Assembly (NCBI GenBank): GCA_009903825.1
Contig: WYEN01000054.1
Location: forward strand, 1-40,637
Length of the DNA stretch: 40,637 nucleotides
Direction: 5' to 3'
From: Desulfurococcales archaeon
GTDB lineage: Archaea; Thermoproteota; Thermoprotei_A; Sulfolobales; AG1
In this document: piece after piece, positions 1 to 8,833 of the stretch
How positions within the stretch are numbered: the stretch's first letter is position 1
How the letters are laid out: each line of letters opens with the position of its first letter
The notes under the pieces: model-generated
What the model was told of the DNA's origin: nothing
The model's database searches: none
The model's input: only the letters and a program-made list of their open reading frames with translations
Program-made: the position numbers and the translations under genes

Positions 1-866
1 CCAAGATCTTTGTCGTCGCATATGTTCTCTGTACATCTAGATACGATCCATGTCTCATCATCTTTATCAGCTACAACTATCGCCAGATCACATCCTGCAT
101 ATATTAACAAGCTTGATGCTAACGCTTCGTGAGATCCTACTGTTGTCACACATATTATTCTTCTGTCATATGTTCTGAAGCTTCTAGTTCTCATCATAGC
201 TTTTATTCTGGCAATTTTTTCATCATAACGTAGGTCTCTCCTAAGAATCTTGACTGTCTCCGAAAGATCTGCTCCACGACTTATTAATATTCTAATGATA
301 TTATCAGTATCTCTAGACACATTTGTTGCAAAACCTGTGTCATATAATATTCCTGCCAAAAGTATATTCAAGATCTCTTTAGAATCTGGGAGAGCATTCT
401 CATGCAAAAGTATTTTTGTTATGATCTCTGTAGATGAGCTAGAGTCTTCATCGACATAATATATAAACCTCTGATCTTTAGAAGCGTCATTTTTAAGCTC
501 AAGAATATGATGATCTATGAAGATTATTTTCTTAAATATGCTACAATCTACATCTCCAATTCTCTCACAACTATTAGTATCAACAACAAACAAGATTCCT
601 TCAACAACGTCTTTACAAAGATCTATGATCCCGATCTTTTTTATCATCTCAAAAATCTTTCTTCCAGACTCATCAACTCCATCTCTTATCAAAAGACACA
701 AATTTGACAGATCCTTTTTATGTAGGAGATATGCTAATCCTAATGCAGAAGCCAGAGAGTCTGGGTCTGGAGAAACATGTGATGTTATTAAGATCCTTTT
801 GTCTCTATATATCTCAGATATTGTTCTGATCTCTTTTATTAATTCTTCGAATAAGATCTTCGACAT
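1..866 (-). CDS. DHH-family phosphoesterase (3' end cut by window edge)
   Basis: An open minus-strand frame runs from an ATG at 866 to the left edge without a stop, giving about 288 visible codons, so the C-terminus is missing. The protein shows the DHH superfamily metal-binding motifs: SHVSPDPDS near residues 29-37, VVDTN near 94-98 and IDHH at 117-120. The family contains NrnA/RecJ-like enzymes that hydrolyse short RNA or DNA oligomers or phosphonucleotides using divalent metal; which substrate applies here cannot be told. The start lies 53 bases inside the end of the DUF3194 gene, and the prefoldin beta gene precedes that, so the three look like one translationally coupled transcript. Plus-strand frames across 250-966 are shadows of this gene. 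Confidence 0.88.
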   Translation of the reverse strand, partial: MSKILFEELIKEIRTISEIYRDKRILITSHVSPDPDSLASALGLAYLLHKKDLSNLCLLIRDGVDESGRKIFEMIKKIGIIDLCKDVVEGILFVVDTNSCERIGDVDCSIFKKIIFIDHHILELKNDASKDQRFIYYVDEDSSSSTEIITKILLHENALPDSKEILNILLAGILYDTGFATNVSRDTDNIIRILISRGADLSETVKILRRDLRYDEKIARIKAMMRTRSFRTYDRRIICVTTVGSHEALASSLLIYAGCDLAIVVADKDDETWIVSRCTENICDDKDL

Positions 867-1173
867 GTCTAAAACCCTTTTCAATAGCTTCATCAATAAT
901 TTTTTCAGCTTCTTTCCTCGGAAGATCTTTTCTAAGATAAAGTTCTACATAAGCTTTTATAACTAAAGAATCTCTTTTCTCAACGCTTGTCTCTATAACA
1001 AAAGAGTTTAAAAGAGGCGAATATACATGTTCTTTAATACTTCTTCTTATCACGTCTTCAAACTCTGTGATCAATTTCTCTAGAAAAGATTCATCAAAAA
1101 CCTCTAGATTAATGCCTATCTCAACTTGTTCTGTAAAGACTTTATCCTCCACCTCTCTTGAGTGATGTTCCAT
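814..1173 (-). CDS. DUF3194-like small protein
   Basis: A 119-residue acidic/basic mixed protein with no membrane segment or metal motif. Its size, and its position between prefoldin beta and a DHH phosphoesterase, match the archaeal DUF3194 family, whose function is not established. It overlaps the prefoldin beta gene upstream by 32 bases and the DHH gene downstream by 53 bases, which argues for co-expression. The ATG at 1173 gives an N-terminus (MEHHSREVED) that overlaps the prefoldin coding end; a GTG seven codons later, at about 1152, is a reasonable alternative. Family assignment rests on context and overall look rather than a diagnostic motif. Confidence 0.7.
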   Translation of the reverse strand: MEHHSREVEDKVFTEQVEIGINLEVFDESFLEKLITEFEDVIRRSIKEHVYSPLLNSFVIETSVEKRDSLVIKAYVELYLRKDLPRKEAEKIIDEAIEKGFRHVEDLIRRINKRDQNNI

Positions 1174-1519
1174 AATATCTACCTAATATCTCATTTATCT
1201 TGCTCTCTAAGCTTTTTATCTCACTGGTCAAAGCCGCCTCTTGTCTCTCAAGACTTTTCAGACGTAGCTCCAAAAGATCTTTTTTATCACTAAGATCTTT
1301 CTCAGCATCTTCTTTAGATACTCTCACAAGTAGATGTCCAGCAGCTCTATACACAGGCTTGTCAGACGATATGTTTTTAAGTATCTCCAGAGCCTTCTCA
1401 GCTTCTCTCAACTGAGCTTGTACAAGACTCTTCTCAGCCACAATCTGATTCAGTTTGTTTCTAAGTTGTTGTAGTTTAACTACGTATTGTTGAAGCTCAG
1501 GAGGGATCGTCTCAGCCAT
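1142..1519 (-). CDS. pfdB: Prefoldin subunit beta
   Basis: A 125-residue protein made of two long heptad-rich coiled coils (about 8-50 and 72-115) joined by a short beta-hairpin segment with KPVYRAAGHLLVRV, the usual prefoldin beta hairpin. Prefoldin is the cytosolic alpha2beta4 chaperone that captures unfolded proteins and passes them to the thermosome. A GAGGGT Shine-Dalgarno sequence lies about five bases before the ATG at 1519. It is the first gene of a minus-strand run with DUF3194 and a DHH phosphoesterase. The short Gly-rich tail (KRGGG) is ordinary for archaeal members. Confidence 0.95.
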   Translation of the reverse strand: MAETIPPELQQYVVKLQQLRNKLNQIVAEKSLVQAQLREAEKALEILKNISSDKPVYRAAGHLLVRVSKEDAEKDLSDKKDLLELRLKSLERQEAALTSEIKSLESKINEILGRYYGTSLKRGGG

Positions 1520-1608
1520 ATATGACCCTCATAGATATATGAGGTTCCATGTTAATATAGTTAACAGTTTTTTAAGATATAATAGAGACGACATATAGAT
1601 CTTATGAT

Positions 1609-2529
1609 CTATCGGATCAGTTTAATCATGTTCTCATTAAACTCCACGAAATCATCTATATAGCCTATACGAGCTATCGCCGCATAGGCATTATAATAAG
1701 GGTCTCCTGTTCTTGAGAAGAGAGTCAAAACTTTATTCTCATGATCAAACATATAACCACTCCAAGCAGGCTCGTGACCTCTTACAACGCCTTTCACATC
1801 TGTTTTTCTGAGAAACTCTTTAGTCACTTTAATCCCCCATAAAAATCCCGCTCCTCTAGGGCTAGGCTCATACTCAATCTCAGGATCATGTCTAAGAGGA
1901 TCGTTCCATAAGATCTCTTCTAAAACTCTGCTATAAGGATCGTCTGCATCTAAAATACACTTTAGATCCTTCTCTTCACAAGATAATGTTGAGAAAACAG
2001 GCACTCCTCCGTGAAGAAAGATCAGAGACTTCTCTCTATAAGCGGCATAAGGCATAAGATCAAATATTTCTCTAGATATCTTATAAAGATCATCTCCTTT
2101 CACACCATATCTAAATCTAAGTACATAAGGATAATCATGTGGATATGGAAGAAGATGTTGAGGCCCTTCATGATTTCCTCTTAATATTATCACACGGTCT
2201 TTATAATAGATTTTTAGAAGAGCTATTGTTATGAAAACTTCTATCTGTCTATACCCACGATCAATATAGTCACCTAGAAAAATTATGTGGCCTCCTTTAT
2301 TAACATGATCTATGAGTCCCTCTTCCATCAAGATCTTTGATAGAGTATTGAAATCTCCATGGATGTCGCCGACAGCATAATAAGATCCTTTTGATAATCT
2401 GATTAGACCTTTAGGAATCTCTCTAGAAGCCTGTTCTTTCTCAAGAATCTTTTTAAACTCTATTAAGATCTCTTCGACATCTTTAATATTTCTCACACGA
2501 GTAATAGTCTCATCAATAATCTCTGGCAT
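1609..2529 (-). CDS. PPP-family serine/threonine protein phosphatase
   Basis: A roughly 306-residue calcineurin-like metallophosphatase. Counting from the upstream TTG, the PPP signatures are GDIHG (57-61), GDYIDRG (89-95) and RGNHE (120-124), with later HGG and RGHE histidine motifs, which together bind two metals and dephosphorylate Ser/Thr in proteins. Archaeal PP1-arch enzymes have this size. The first ATG is at 2529; a TTG at 2538 in the same frame sits about 25 bases from a TATA-like box near 2563 and could be a leaderless start. The gene is divergent from leuS and shares its AT-rich promoter region. Around the catalytic core an N-terminal helical segment of about 50 residues is unremarkable. 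Confidence 0.93.
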   Translation of the reverse strand: MPEIIDETITRVRNIKDVEEILIEFKKILEKEQASREIPKGLIRLSKGSYYAVGDIHGDFNTLSKILMEEGLIDHVNKGGHIIFLGDYIDRGYRQIEVFITIALLKIYYKDRVIILRGNHEGPQHLLPYPHDYPYVLRFRYGVKGDDLYKISREIFDLMPYAAYREKSLIFLHGGVPVFSTLSCEEKDLKCILDADDPYSRVLEEILWNDPLRHDPEIEYEPSPRGAGFLWGIKVTKEFLRKTDVKGVVRGHEPAWSGYMFDHENKVLTLFSRTGDPYYNAYAAIARIGYIDDFVEFNENMIKLIR

Positions 2530-2555
2530 TCTATTCAAAAAATTTCGTTATCAAA

Positions 2556-2568
2556 AATTTATATATCT
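2556..2568. promoter_or_regulatory. Bidirectional TATA-like box for leuS and the phosphatase
   Basis: The run TTTATATAT and its complement ATATATAAA sits between the two divergent genes. Measured 25 bases outward it predicts transcript starts close to 2538 on the minus strand and close to 2588 on the plus strand. This is inferred from spacing only. Confidence 0.5.
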
Positions 2569-2597
2569 AAATAAAGATTTATCCACGGTGAATATAA

Positions 2598-2717
2598 TTC
2601 TCTGGAAGAGAGAAAGAGCTGAAAGAGCTGGCGAAATGGCTCAATGATATAGCCTTTAAATGGCAGAGAGAATGGGATTTAAACAATATTTATAATGCCG
2701 ATCCTCGTGATAATAAT
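2598..2717 (+). other. leuS: In-frame N-terminal extension of leucyl-tRNA synthetase without a standard start
   Basis: The leuS reading frame stays open upstream of its first ATG (2718) back to a TAA at 2595. The translated extension includes DIAFKWQREWDLNNIY and NADPRDNN directly before KFFVTAAFPYP. Archaeal leucyl-tRNA synthetases normally begin with just such a KWQ..W helix and an 'adP' linker, so this stretch is almost certainly translated. It has no in-frame ATG, GTG or TTG; only CTG (2619, 2628) or ATA (2649) could start it. A GTG at 2588 and an ATG at 2636 lie in a frame that needs a +1 shift to join. Confidence 0.75.
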
Positions 2718-5543
2718 ATGAAATTTTTTGTCACAGCAGCTTTTCCATATCCAAACTCGCCTACACATATCGGAAATGCAAGATCATTTTTATTAGCTGA
2801 TGTGATTGCTAGACATAGAAGAGGACTTGGATACAATACTTTATATCCCATGGGGTTTCATTATACAGGAACTCCTATTCTTACAATGGCTGAGTCAATA
2901 GCTAGAGAAGATAAAGAACTTATTGATCTATTTGTTGATCTATATAAAGTGCCTAGAGATATGATTCCTAAAATGAAAGATCCTCTTGAACTTGCGAGAT
3001 ATTTTCATCAAGTATCGAAGGAGAGTATGAGAAGACTTGGTCTAGGAATTGATTGGAGAAGAGAATTTACTACTATAGACCCGATCTTTCAAAGTTTCAT
3101 AAGATGGCAGTTCAGAAGATTATATGAGAAAGGCTATGTGACTAGAGGAACATATCCAGTAGGTTGGTGTCCGGTTCATAATATGCCTGTGGGAGGTCAT
3201 GACACTAAAGATGATAAAGATCCTGAGATTGAGGAGTTCACTTTAATATTTTTCAAAGATGATAAAGGAAGGATCTTTCCCGCGGCAACTTTAAGACCTG
3301 AGACTATATTTGCGGTAACAAATATATGGGTGAATCCTAATGAGAAATATGTAGAGGCTCTGGTGGAGGATAAAATATGGATTGTTTCAATGAAAGGATT
3401 CAATAAGCTTGTGTATCAGAAAGATCATGTGAAGAAACTGAGAGAATTCTATGGAAGAGAATTAGAAAACGTCTGGACTTTGAATCCTATCACTGGTGAA
3501 AAAATTGTTGTTATATCAGCTGATTTTGTAGATCCAGGTTTTGGGACAGGAGTTGTCATGAGTGTTCCTTCACATTCGCCAGATGATTATGTAGCTTATA
3601 CAGAGGCTTTGAAAAGAGAAGATCAGAAGGATCTTTTGAAAAGATCTCCTATGCCTAGAAGAATTATTGAGATCTCTGATACAGATGATATGCCGGCTAA
3701 ATGGATTGTAGAGAGATATAAGATCATGTCTTCTAAAGATAGAGCGGGACTTGAGAAAGCTACTCGAGAGATATATTCTATAGAGTATTCAAGAGGGAGA
3801 ATGTCTAAAGATCTTTATAAATATGTTGATGATGAGAAGATAAAGACTTTCGTTGTTGAAGAGATCATTGATAAACCAGTGTCAGAGGCCAGAGAGAAGA
3901 TCAAAAGCTTCATGAGATCAATAGGTGTTGCAGACGTATTTTATGAGCTTATGAATGCTCCTATATACTGTAGATGTGGGAATGAGATTGTCGTCAGACT
4001 TTTGAAAGATCAGTGGTTTTTGAAATATTCAGATCCTGAATGGAAAGAGCTCGGTATTAAAGCATTAGATAAAATGTATATCCAGCCTGAGGAGATGAGA
4101 GATTACATGCGTAATCTTATAAAGAATCTTAGAGAGAAGCCTTGTGCAAGAACTAGAGGTCTGGGCACGCCGCTTCCATGGGATAACTCTTGGATAATTG
4201 AGAGTCTCAGCGACTCAACTATTTATATGAGCTTCTACACGATAATACATAAGCTGAGAGCTCTCAATATTCCTCCAGAGGAGATTAATGATGATCTTTG
4301 GGATTATATATTATTAGGTAGAGAGGATCCTAAGAAGATATCGTTGAAGTATAATATAGATCTTGAGAAGATTATAGAGTTAAGAAAAGAGTTCTTATAT
4401 TGGTATCCATTAGATCTTAGGGTTGCTGGTAAAGATCTTGCGAATAATCATCTATTATTTTTCATAATGAATCATGTGGCATTATTCTCAGAAGAGCTAT
4501 GGCCAAAGGCCATGCTGATCCATGGATGGGTTCTGAGAGAAGGAGAGAAGATGAGCAAAAGCAAGAAGAATATCACGCCATTATTTGTTGAAATAAATGA
4601 GAGAGGAGCAGATGCTGTAAGACTGGTGTTAGCATTATCTTCAGAGATTGATCAAGATCTTGATTATAGAACGTCATTCGCAGAGGAAGCTATGTATCAT
4701 CTGAAGAAACTATATGATCATATGAAGATTTTATCAGAAAAAACTGTGCGAGAACATCCTGAGAGACGAGATGAAGTGATAGCCTCGAGGATCTCTAGAA
4801 AACTTTTGAGAGCAAATGATCTTCTTATGAAGTTAAAAGTTAGAGAGGCTGGCATTATAATAGTCTATGAAGTTTTTGAGAACATTCAGAAAATAATTAG
4901 TGGAGAGAGTGTGTGGAGAGGTTTTCTAGAATTGGTTTATGAATGGATCAAGTTTTTGTCAATATTTACACCACATATAGCTGAAGAGATTTGGAGAGAG
5001 ATTTTTAGAAATAGAACATTTGTAGTGGCCGAGAAAATTGATCTTAATAAGATAAAGAGTTATATCAAGCCTAGGAAAGAGCTGGAGAATGAGTATATAA
5101 ACATGGTGTCAGAAGATCTTAGAGAGATCATTAGTCTTATAAGAAAAAGACCAGAGAAAATAATATTTTATGTATCATCATCATCTGAATATAGATTATT
5201 AAGAGAAGCTCTCAACTATATACAGACTAGAGAGGGCCTGAGTGATTTTATAACTAGACATCTGAGAGATGTCCCGGCTGAGATGAGAAAGATTTATGCT
5301 GAAAGATTAAGAAAGATATATGAATATTCTTTGAAATTATCTTCAGAAGTTAAAGAATTAATATCTGATGTTGAAGATTTTGATGAGAAAGATGTTCTGG
5401 AGAGAAACAGAGATGTATTAAAAGAGTTATCTGAGACATCAGAGATCATAATATATAAAGCTGATGACCCTTACGCTCCTGATATCATGGGTAAGAAGAA
5501 GACTGCTATTCCTCTTAAGCCTGCCATATATATAGAGACATGA
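2718..5543 (+). CDS. leuS: Leucyl-tRNA synthetase
   Basis: Class I aminoacyl-tRNA synthetase that charges tRNA-Leu in the cytosol. From the ATG at 2718 it is 941 residues, long as in other archaeal-type LeuRS. The HIGH-box equivalent is HIGN at 17-20, preceded by AFPYPNSPT; the CP1 editing domain is marked by LRPETIFAVTN (about 190-200) and GTGVVMSVPSHSPDD (about 276-290); KMSKS is at 611-615. The C-terminal anticodon-binding and tail regions are helical and charged. The last HIGH residue is Asn rather than His, a tolerated variant. The true N-terminus extends upstream in frame (separate entry). The gene stands alone, divergent from the phosphatase. Confidence 0.96.
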   Translation: MKFFVTAAFPYPNSPTHIGNARSFLLADVIARHRRGLGYNTLYPMGFHYTGTPILTMAESIAREDKELIDLFVDLYKVPRDMIPKMKDPLELARYFHQVSKESMRRLGLGIDWRREFTTIDPIFQSFIRWQFRRLYEKGYVTRGTYPVGWCPVHNMPVGGHDTKDDKDPEIEEFTLIFFKDDKGRIFPAATLRPETIFAVTNIWVNPNEKYVEALVEDKIWIVSMKGFNKLVYQKDHVKKLREFYGRELENVWTLNPITGEKIVVISADFVDPGFGTGVVMSVPSHSPDDYVAYTEALKREDQKDLLKRSPMPRRIIEISDTDDMPAKWIVERYKIMSSKDRAGLEKATREIYSIEYSRGRMSKDLYKYVDDEKIKTFVVEEIIDKPVSEAREKIKSFMRSIGVADVFYELMNAPIYCRCGNEIVVRLLKDQWFLKYSDPEWKELGIKALDKMYIQPEEMRDYMRNLIKNLREKPCARTRGLGTPLPWDNSWIIESLSDSTIYMSFYTIIHKLRALNIPPEEINDDLWDYILLGREDPKKISLKYNIDLEKIIELRKEFLYWYPLDLRVAGKDLANNHLLFFIMNHVALFSEELWPKAMLIHGWVLREGEKMSKSKKNITPLFVEINERGADAVRLVLALSSEIDQDLDYRTSFAEEAMYHLKKLYDHMKILSEKTVREHPERRDEVIASRISRKLLRANDLLMKLKVREAGIIIVYEVFENIQKIISGESVWRGFLELVYEWIKFLSIFTPHIAEEIWREIFRNRTFVVAEKIDLNKIKSYIKPRKELENEYINMVSEDLREIISLIRKRPEKIIFYVSSSSEYRLLREALNYIQTREGLSDFITRHLRDVPAEMRKIYAERLRKIYEYSLKLSSEVKELISDVEDFDEKDVLERNRDVLKELSETSEIIIYKADDPYAPDIMGKKKTAIPLKPAIYIET

Positions 5544-5576
5544 TCTTTTTTAATTATCATATCTTAATTTTCTATT

Positions 5577-6563
5577 ATGAAATGTTTTTATGTGTATAAA
5601 ATGGTTAAAATAGATCTTGTGAAAATACCTCTTCCAGGTCTAGGCATTGATAAGGTCAATCTATATGTTGTAGAGAATAAATATCTTATTGACGCGGGAT
5701 TCTATAACATCGTCTCTTTTCACGAGCTCATAAGAAAATTAAGATCTATTAATATAAGATTATGTGATATAGAGGCTGTTCTTATCACACATTTTCATGT
5801 TGATCATCTCAGTCTGGCGCCTGTTTTAAAAGATTTTTGTGAGCCTGATTTTTATATAGGAGATATTGAGCTGAAACTCTTGAGAGACGGCGCTGATTTA
5901 TTTGTGAAAAATATTTTAGAAGAATTTATTAGACAAGGTGTTCCAGAGACAGAGATCAAAAGAATTGTTGACTCGCATCCTGTGATGAGATTAGCAGAGA
6001 TTTATAAGAGAGATATTAAAGAGATCAGTTTTAAAAATGTGAGTGATGGAGATGAAATAGATAATTTCATAGAGGTAGTCTCCACGCCTGGACATACTCC
6101 TGGAAGTGTATCATATAAGATAGAGGATTTCATATTCTCAGGAGACTCTGTCTTGCCCACTATAACTCCAAGCGTCATATATAATAGATATTCTGAGAAT
6201 CCTTTGAAAGATCATTTAAATACTCTTCGTAAGATCATCAGTATAAATCCTAAGGCTATATACCCAGGTCACGGAGATGTTATAAATGATCCTGTCTCAA
6301 GAGCTGAAGAGCTGATAAAATTTCATAAGAATAGACTTGAGGAGATATTAAAGTTTTTAAATAGAAATGATTATTCTCTCTACGAGATCACTAAATTAAT
6401 CAAATGGAGAGTCAGATATAACATATGGGAGGAGTTTCCATATCCAGAGAGATTCTTTGCTCTGGGAGAGGCATTGGCTCATCTAATATATCTAAGATCA
6501 GAAGGCTTAGTAGATTATTATGAGAAGAATGGAATGATCTATTGGTATTCTAAGGCTAGATGA
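5577..6563 (+). CDS. Metallo-beta-lactamase-fold hydrolase
   Basis: A 328-residue MBL-superfamily enzyme. The zinc-binding HxHxDH motif is HFHVDH at 72-77; further ligands are in GHTPGS (about 171-176), SGDS (about 188-191) and PGHGD (about 230). The C-terminal third is a winged-helix-like segment (LYEITKLIKWRV) as in LACTB2-type members, which act on RNA, thioesters or other esters. The substrate here is unknown. A TATA-like TTTTTTAATTATC about 25 bases before the ATG at 5577 supports a leaderless start; an ATG eight codons in (5601) is the alternative. It opens a plus-strand series with the aminotransferase, ThiL-like kinase and flavoprotein. Confidence 0.88.
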   Translation: MKCFYVYKMVKIDLVKIPLPGLGIDKVNLYVVENKYLIDAGFYNIVSFHELIRKLRSINIRLCDIEAVLITHFHVDHLSLAPVLKDFCEPDFYIGDIELKLLRDGADLFVKNILEEFIRQGVPETEIKRIVDSHPVMRLAEIYKRDIKEISFKNVSDGDEIDNFIEVVSTPGHTPGSVSYKIEDFIFSGDSVLPTITPSVIYNRYSENPLKDHLNTLRKIISINPKAIYPGHGDVINDPVSRAEELIKFHKNRLEEILKFLNRNDYSLYEITKLIKWRVRYNIWEEFPYPERFFALGEALAHLIYLRSEGLVDYYEKNGMIYWYSKAR

Positions 6564-6607
6564 GATATTAAATAATAATTTGATAATTTAAATTGATTTG
6601 ATGAAAA

Positions 6608-7786
6608 ATGTTGTCAGAAGCCAGATCTAAGATAGGTGTTGTGAGAAAAGGTGTTATATATCTTGATAACGCTGGGGCAGGTCCTCTGCCTGAAGATACG
6701 ATTAATGCAGTAAAAAATTTTGTTGAAGAATGGTTTTTAAATGGCGAGCCTTGGATAAAAGGTTTAGAAAATGTTATTAACTCAAAAAAATTATTTGCAC
6801 AGCTGATAGGTTCTGATGTTGAAGAGATCGCGGCTACTCCAGGTCTCACTTATGGATTAAATATTGTCCTCACATCTCTTAGGATCAAGAGAGATAGCAA
6901 CATTGTTGTCACAGACATCAATTTCCCCACGTCTGTTTATACTGCTCATGCTATGAAAAGATCTGGTCTTATATCTGAAGTTAGAATAGCCAGATTATAT
7001 AATAAACATGAGGATATAGAGGATCATATCGAGAAGCTTATTGATGACAAGACGAGCATTGTTCTAATAGATCATGTCTCATGGATAACTGGATATAAAA
7101 TTGATCTTAGAAGGATCTCTGAGAAAGCTAGGGAGAAAGGCTCTTATCTGATCGTTGATGGTTTTCATGCAGCAGGAGTTCTGCCTGTCAACATCAGAGA
7201 TCTGAATGTAGATATTTATCTCACTGGAACATATAAATGGCTTATGAGTCTTCATGGAGGAGGATTCATATATGTTAGAAAAGATCTTTTGAAAGAATTA
7301 GAGATAAGATACTCAGGATGGTTTGGAGTCAGAGACTCTCCTATAAACAGGCTGAAGATATTTGGTGAAGAGATGTTTAAAGAGCCTTTCAATCTCGAGA
7401 ATATAGATCTTCCTGATGACGCCTCTAAGCTTGAGTGGGGCACTCATCCTTTGATCGTGTTTACAGGGGTGAAGGCCTCATTAAAATATTTGATCGATTA
7501 TAAAGCTCCTGAGTCTTATGTCTATCACACCAAGAGACTTGTTGAGATGATTAGAACAGGACTAGAGGAGATGAGATGTGAGATTGTTACTCCAGAGAAT
7601 AGCGAGTCATCAATTATAGTGTTCAAAACCAAAGATCCTTATAAAGTTGCGAGAGAACTTGAGAAAAATAATATAATTGTTTCTGCAAGACCTGGAGTGA
7701 TAAGAATTTCTCCTCATTTCTATAATACTGAGGAGGAGATTGAGACTACACTAAAAATTCTCAAAAGAATTGATCCTTGTGAATAA
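6608..7786 (+). CDS. Class V aminotransferase / cysteine-desulfurase-like PLP enzyme
   Basis: A 392-residue fold-type I PLP enzyme. It begins with IYLDNAGAGPLP, the N-terminal substrate/PLP motif of the NifS/isopenicillin-N-epimerase group. LIVDGFHAAGVLPV carries the PLP-binding Asp and the neighbouring His, and TYKWLMSLHGGG places the Schiff-base lysine at residue 210. There is no evident conserved active-site Cys loop, so desulfurase activity cannot be assumed; selenocysteine lyase, kynureninase-like or epimerase activities are alternatives. The ATG at 6608 is followed at once by a TTG (6611). It is 45 bases downstream of the MBL gene and 27 bases upstream of the ThiL-like gene, suggesting an operon. 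Confidence 0.87.
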   Translation: MLSEARSKIGVVRKGVIYLDNAGAGPLPEDTINAVKNFVEEWFLNGEPWIKGLENVINSKKLFAQLIGSDVEEIAATPGLTYGLNIVLTSLRIKRDSNIVVTDINFPTSVYTAHAMKRSGLISEVRIARLYNKHEDIEDHIEKLIDDKTSIVLIDHVSWITGYKIDLRRISEKAREKGSYLIVDGFHAAGVLPVNIRDLNVDIYLTGTYKWLMSLHGGGFIYVRKDLLKELEIRYSGWFGVRDSPINRLKIFGEEMFKEPFNLENIDLPDDASKLEWGTHPLIVFTGVKASLKYLIDYKAPESYVYHTKRLVEMIRTGLEEMRCEIVTPENSESSIIVFKTKDPYKVARELEKNNIIVSARPGVIRISPHFYNTEEEIETTLKILKRIDPCE

Positions 7787-7812
7787 AACTTCATGAATCC
7801 TGGAGATCTAAA

Positions 7813-8799
7813 ATGATTAAATTAAAAGATCTTGGTGAGAAAGGTTTCATTAAAAATATTATTGAAGAAAATAAAGGAATATGGATCTGGGGTCCTCTGA
7901 AGCCTGGTGATGATGCTTCTGCAGTGCCTTATCTAGGAGGCTATATAATTCTTAAGATAGATGGATTTGCTTCTCATGACAGCAAATACCCTTGGAACAC
8001 ATGGAGAGATTTTGGTTGGAAAGCTGTGACAGCCTGTGTAAGTGATATATTATCAAAAGGTGGAAAACCTTTTGCATATCTAATATCTCTCGGAATGCCG
8101 GGCGACATGAGCGTAGAAGATGGGCTAGAGATCATGAGAGGAGTGGCCGAGGCGATAGATTACTACGGAGGATATTTGGCTGGTGGAGACACAAATTCTT
8201 CTAAAGATGATGTATGGATTGACGTGGCATGTGTAGGTCATTCTCCTAATGATCCTATTGGTAGAAATGCTCAGCCGGGCGATCATATAATAATTACTGG
8301 AGACTATGGTTTGACAGGATTAGCATATCTGTTATATCTAAAGTATCTTGATAAAAAAATTGATATAAAAGATGTTCCTCACGAGGTTGTTTCAACAACT
8401 TCAAGACCTAGAGCGCCTATAGAAACATATGATCTGTTGAATAAATATAGAAAATGTATTAGAGGAAGCGTTGATATATCTGATTCGCTTGCAGAATCTC
8501 TTTATCTACTCTCAGAGTATTCGGGATACTCTATAAAACTACATGATATACCTATAAATAGTTTTGTGAGAGAATTCTCATCTAAAGAAAATATTGATCC
8601 TGTGGAGCTGGCTTTATATGGCGGAGAAGAGTTTCAATTGATCTTATCAATAGATCCTTCTTGTACCAATGATTTTCTGAAAGATCTTAAGAGGAGAAAT
8701 ATTAATGCAGATGTGTATGGAGTGGTGACTGAGGAGAGAAGAGTAGCTGTATATCTTAAAGAGAGAGAGATCTATAGAAAAGGTTTTCAACATTTTTAA
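7813..8799 (+). CDS. thiL: Thiamine-monophosphate kinase-like protein (ThiL/PurM fold)
   Basis: A 328-residue protein of the AIR-synthase superfamily. The motifs fit ThiL: GDDASAV near the N-terminus, AVTACVSDILSKGGKP, YLAGGDTNSS, a central SVDISDSLAESL motif (usually D.SDGL) and ALYGGEEFQLIL near the C-terminus. ThiL phosphorylates thiamine monophosphate to the active diphosphate cofactor. A GGAGAT Shine-Dalgarno sequence lies about six bases before the ATG. Some positions depart from classical ThiL, such as KIDGF where kD is usual and SDSL for SDGL, so another PurM-like ATP-using enzyme is possible. Confidence 0.78.
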   Translation: MIKLKDLGEKGFIKNIIEENKGIWIWGPLKPGDDASAVPYLGGYIILKIDGFASHDSKYPWNTWRDFGWKAVTACVSDILSKGGKPFAYLISLGMPGDMSVEDGLEIMRGVAEAIDYYGGYLAGGDTNSSKDDVWIDVACVGHSPNDPIGRNAQPGDHIIITGDYGLTGLAYLLYLKYLDKKIDIKDVPHEVVSTTSRPRAPIETYDLLNKYRKCIRGSVDISDSLAESLYLLSEYSGYSIKLHDIPINSFVREFSSKENIDPVELALYGGEEFQLILSIDPSCTNDFLKDLKRRNINADVYGVVTEERRVAVYLKEREIYRKGFQHF

Positions 8800-8833
8800 A
8801 ATATAATATCTTCATTTTTATAAGGGGTTTTTG

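Noticed and set aside
250-966. Three plus-strand open frames near the left end
   Set aside because: They lie opposite a clean minus-strand DHH phosphoesterase frame with recognisable catalytic motifs.
8270-8290. AGCCGGG inside the ThiL-like gene as a 5' tRNA half
   Set aside because: It is in-frame coding (QPGDH) and the following bases do not form a D-arm.
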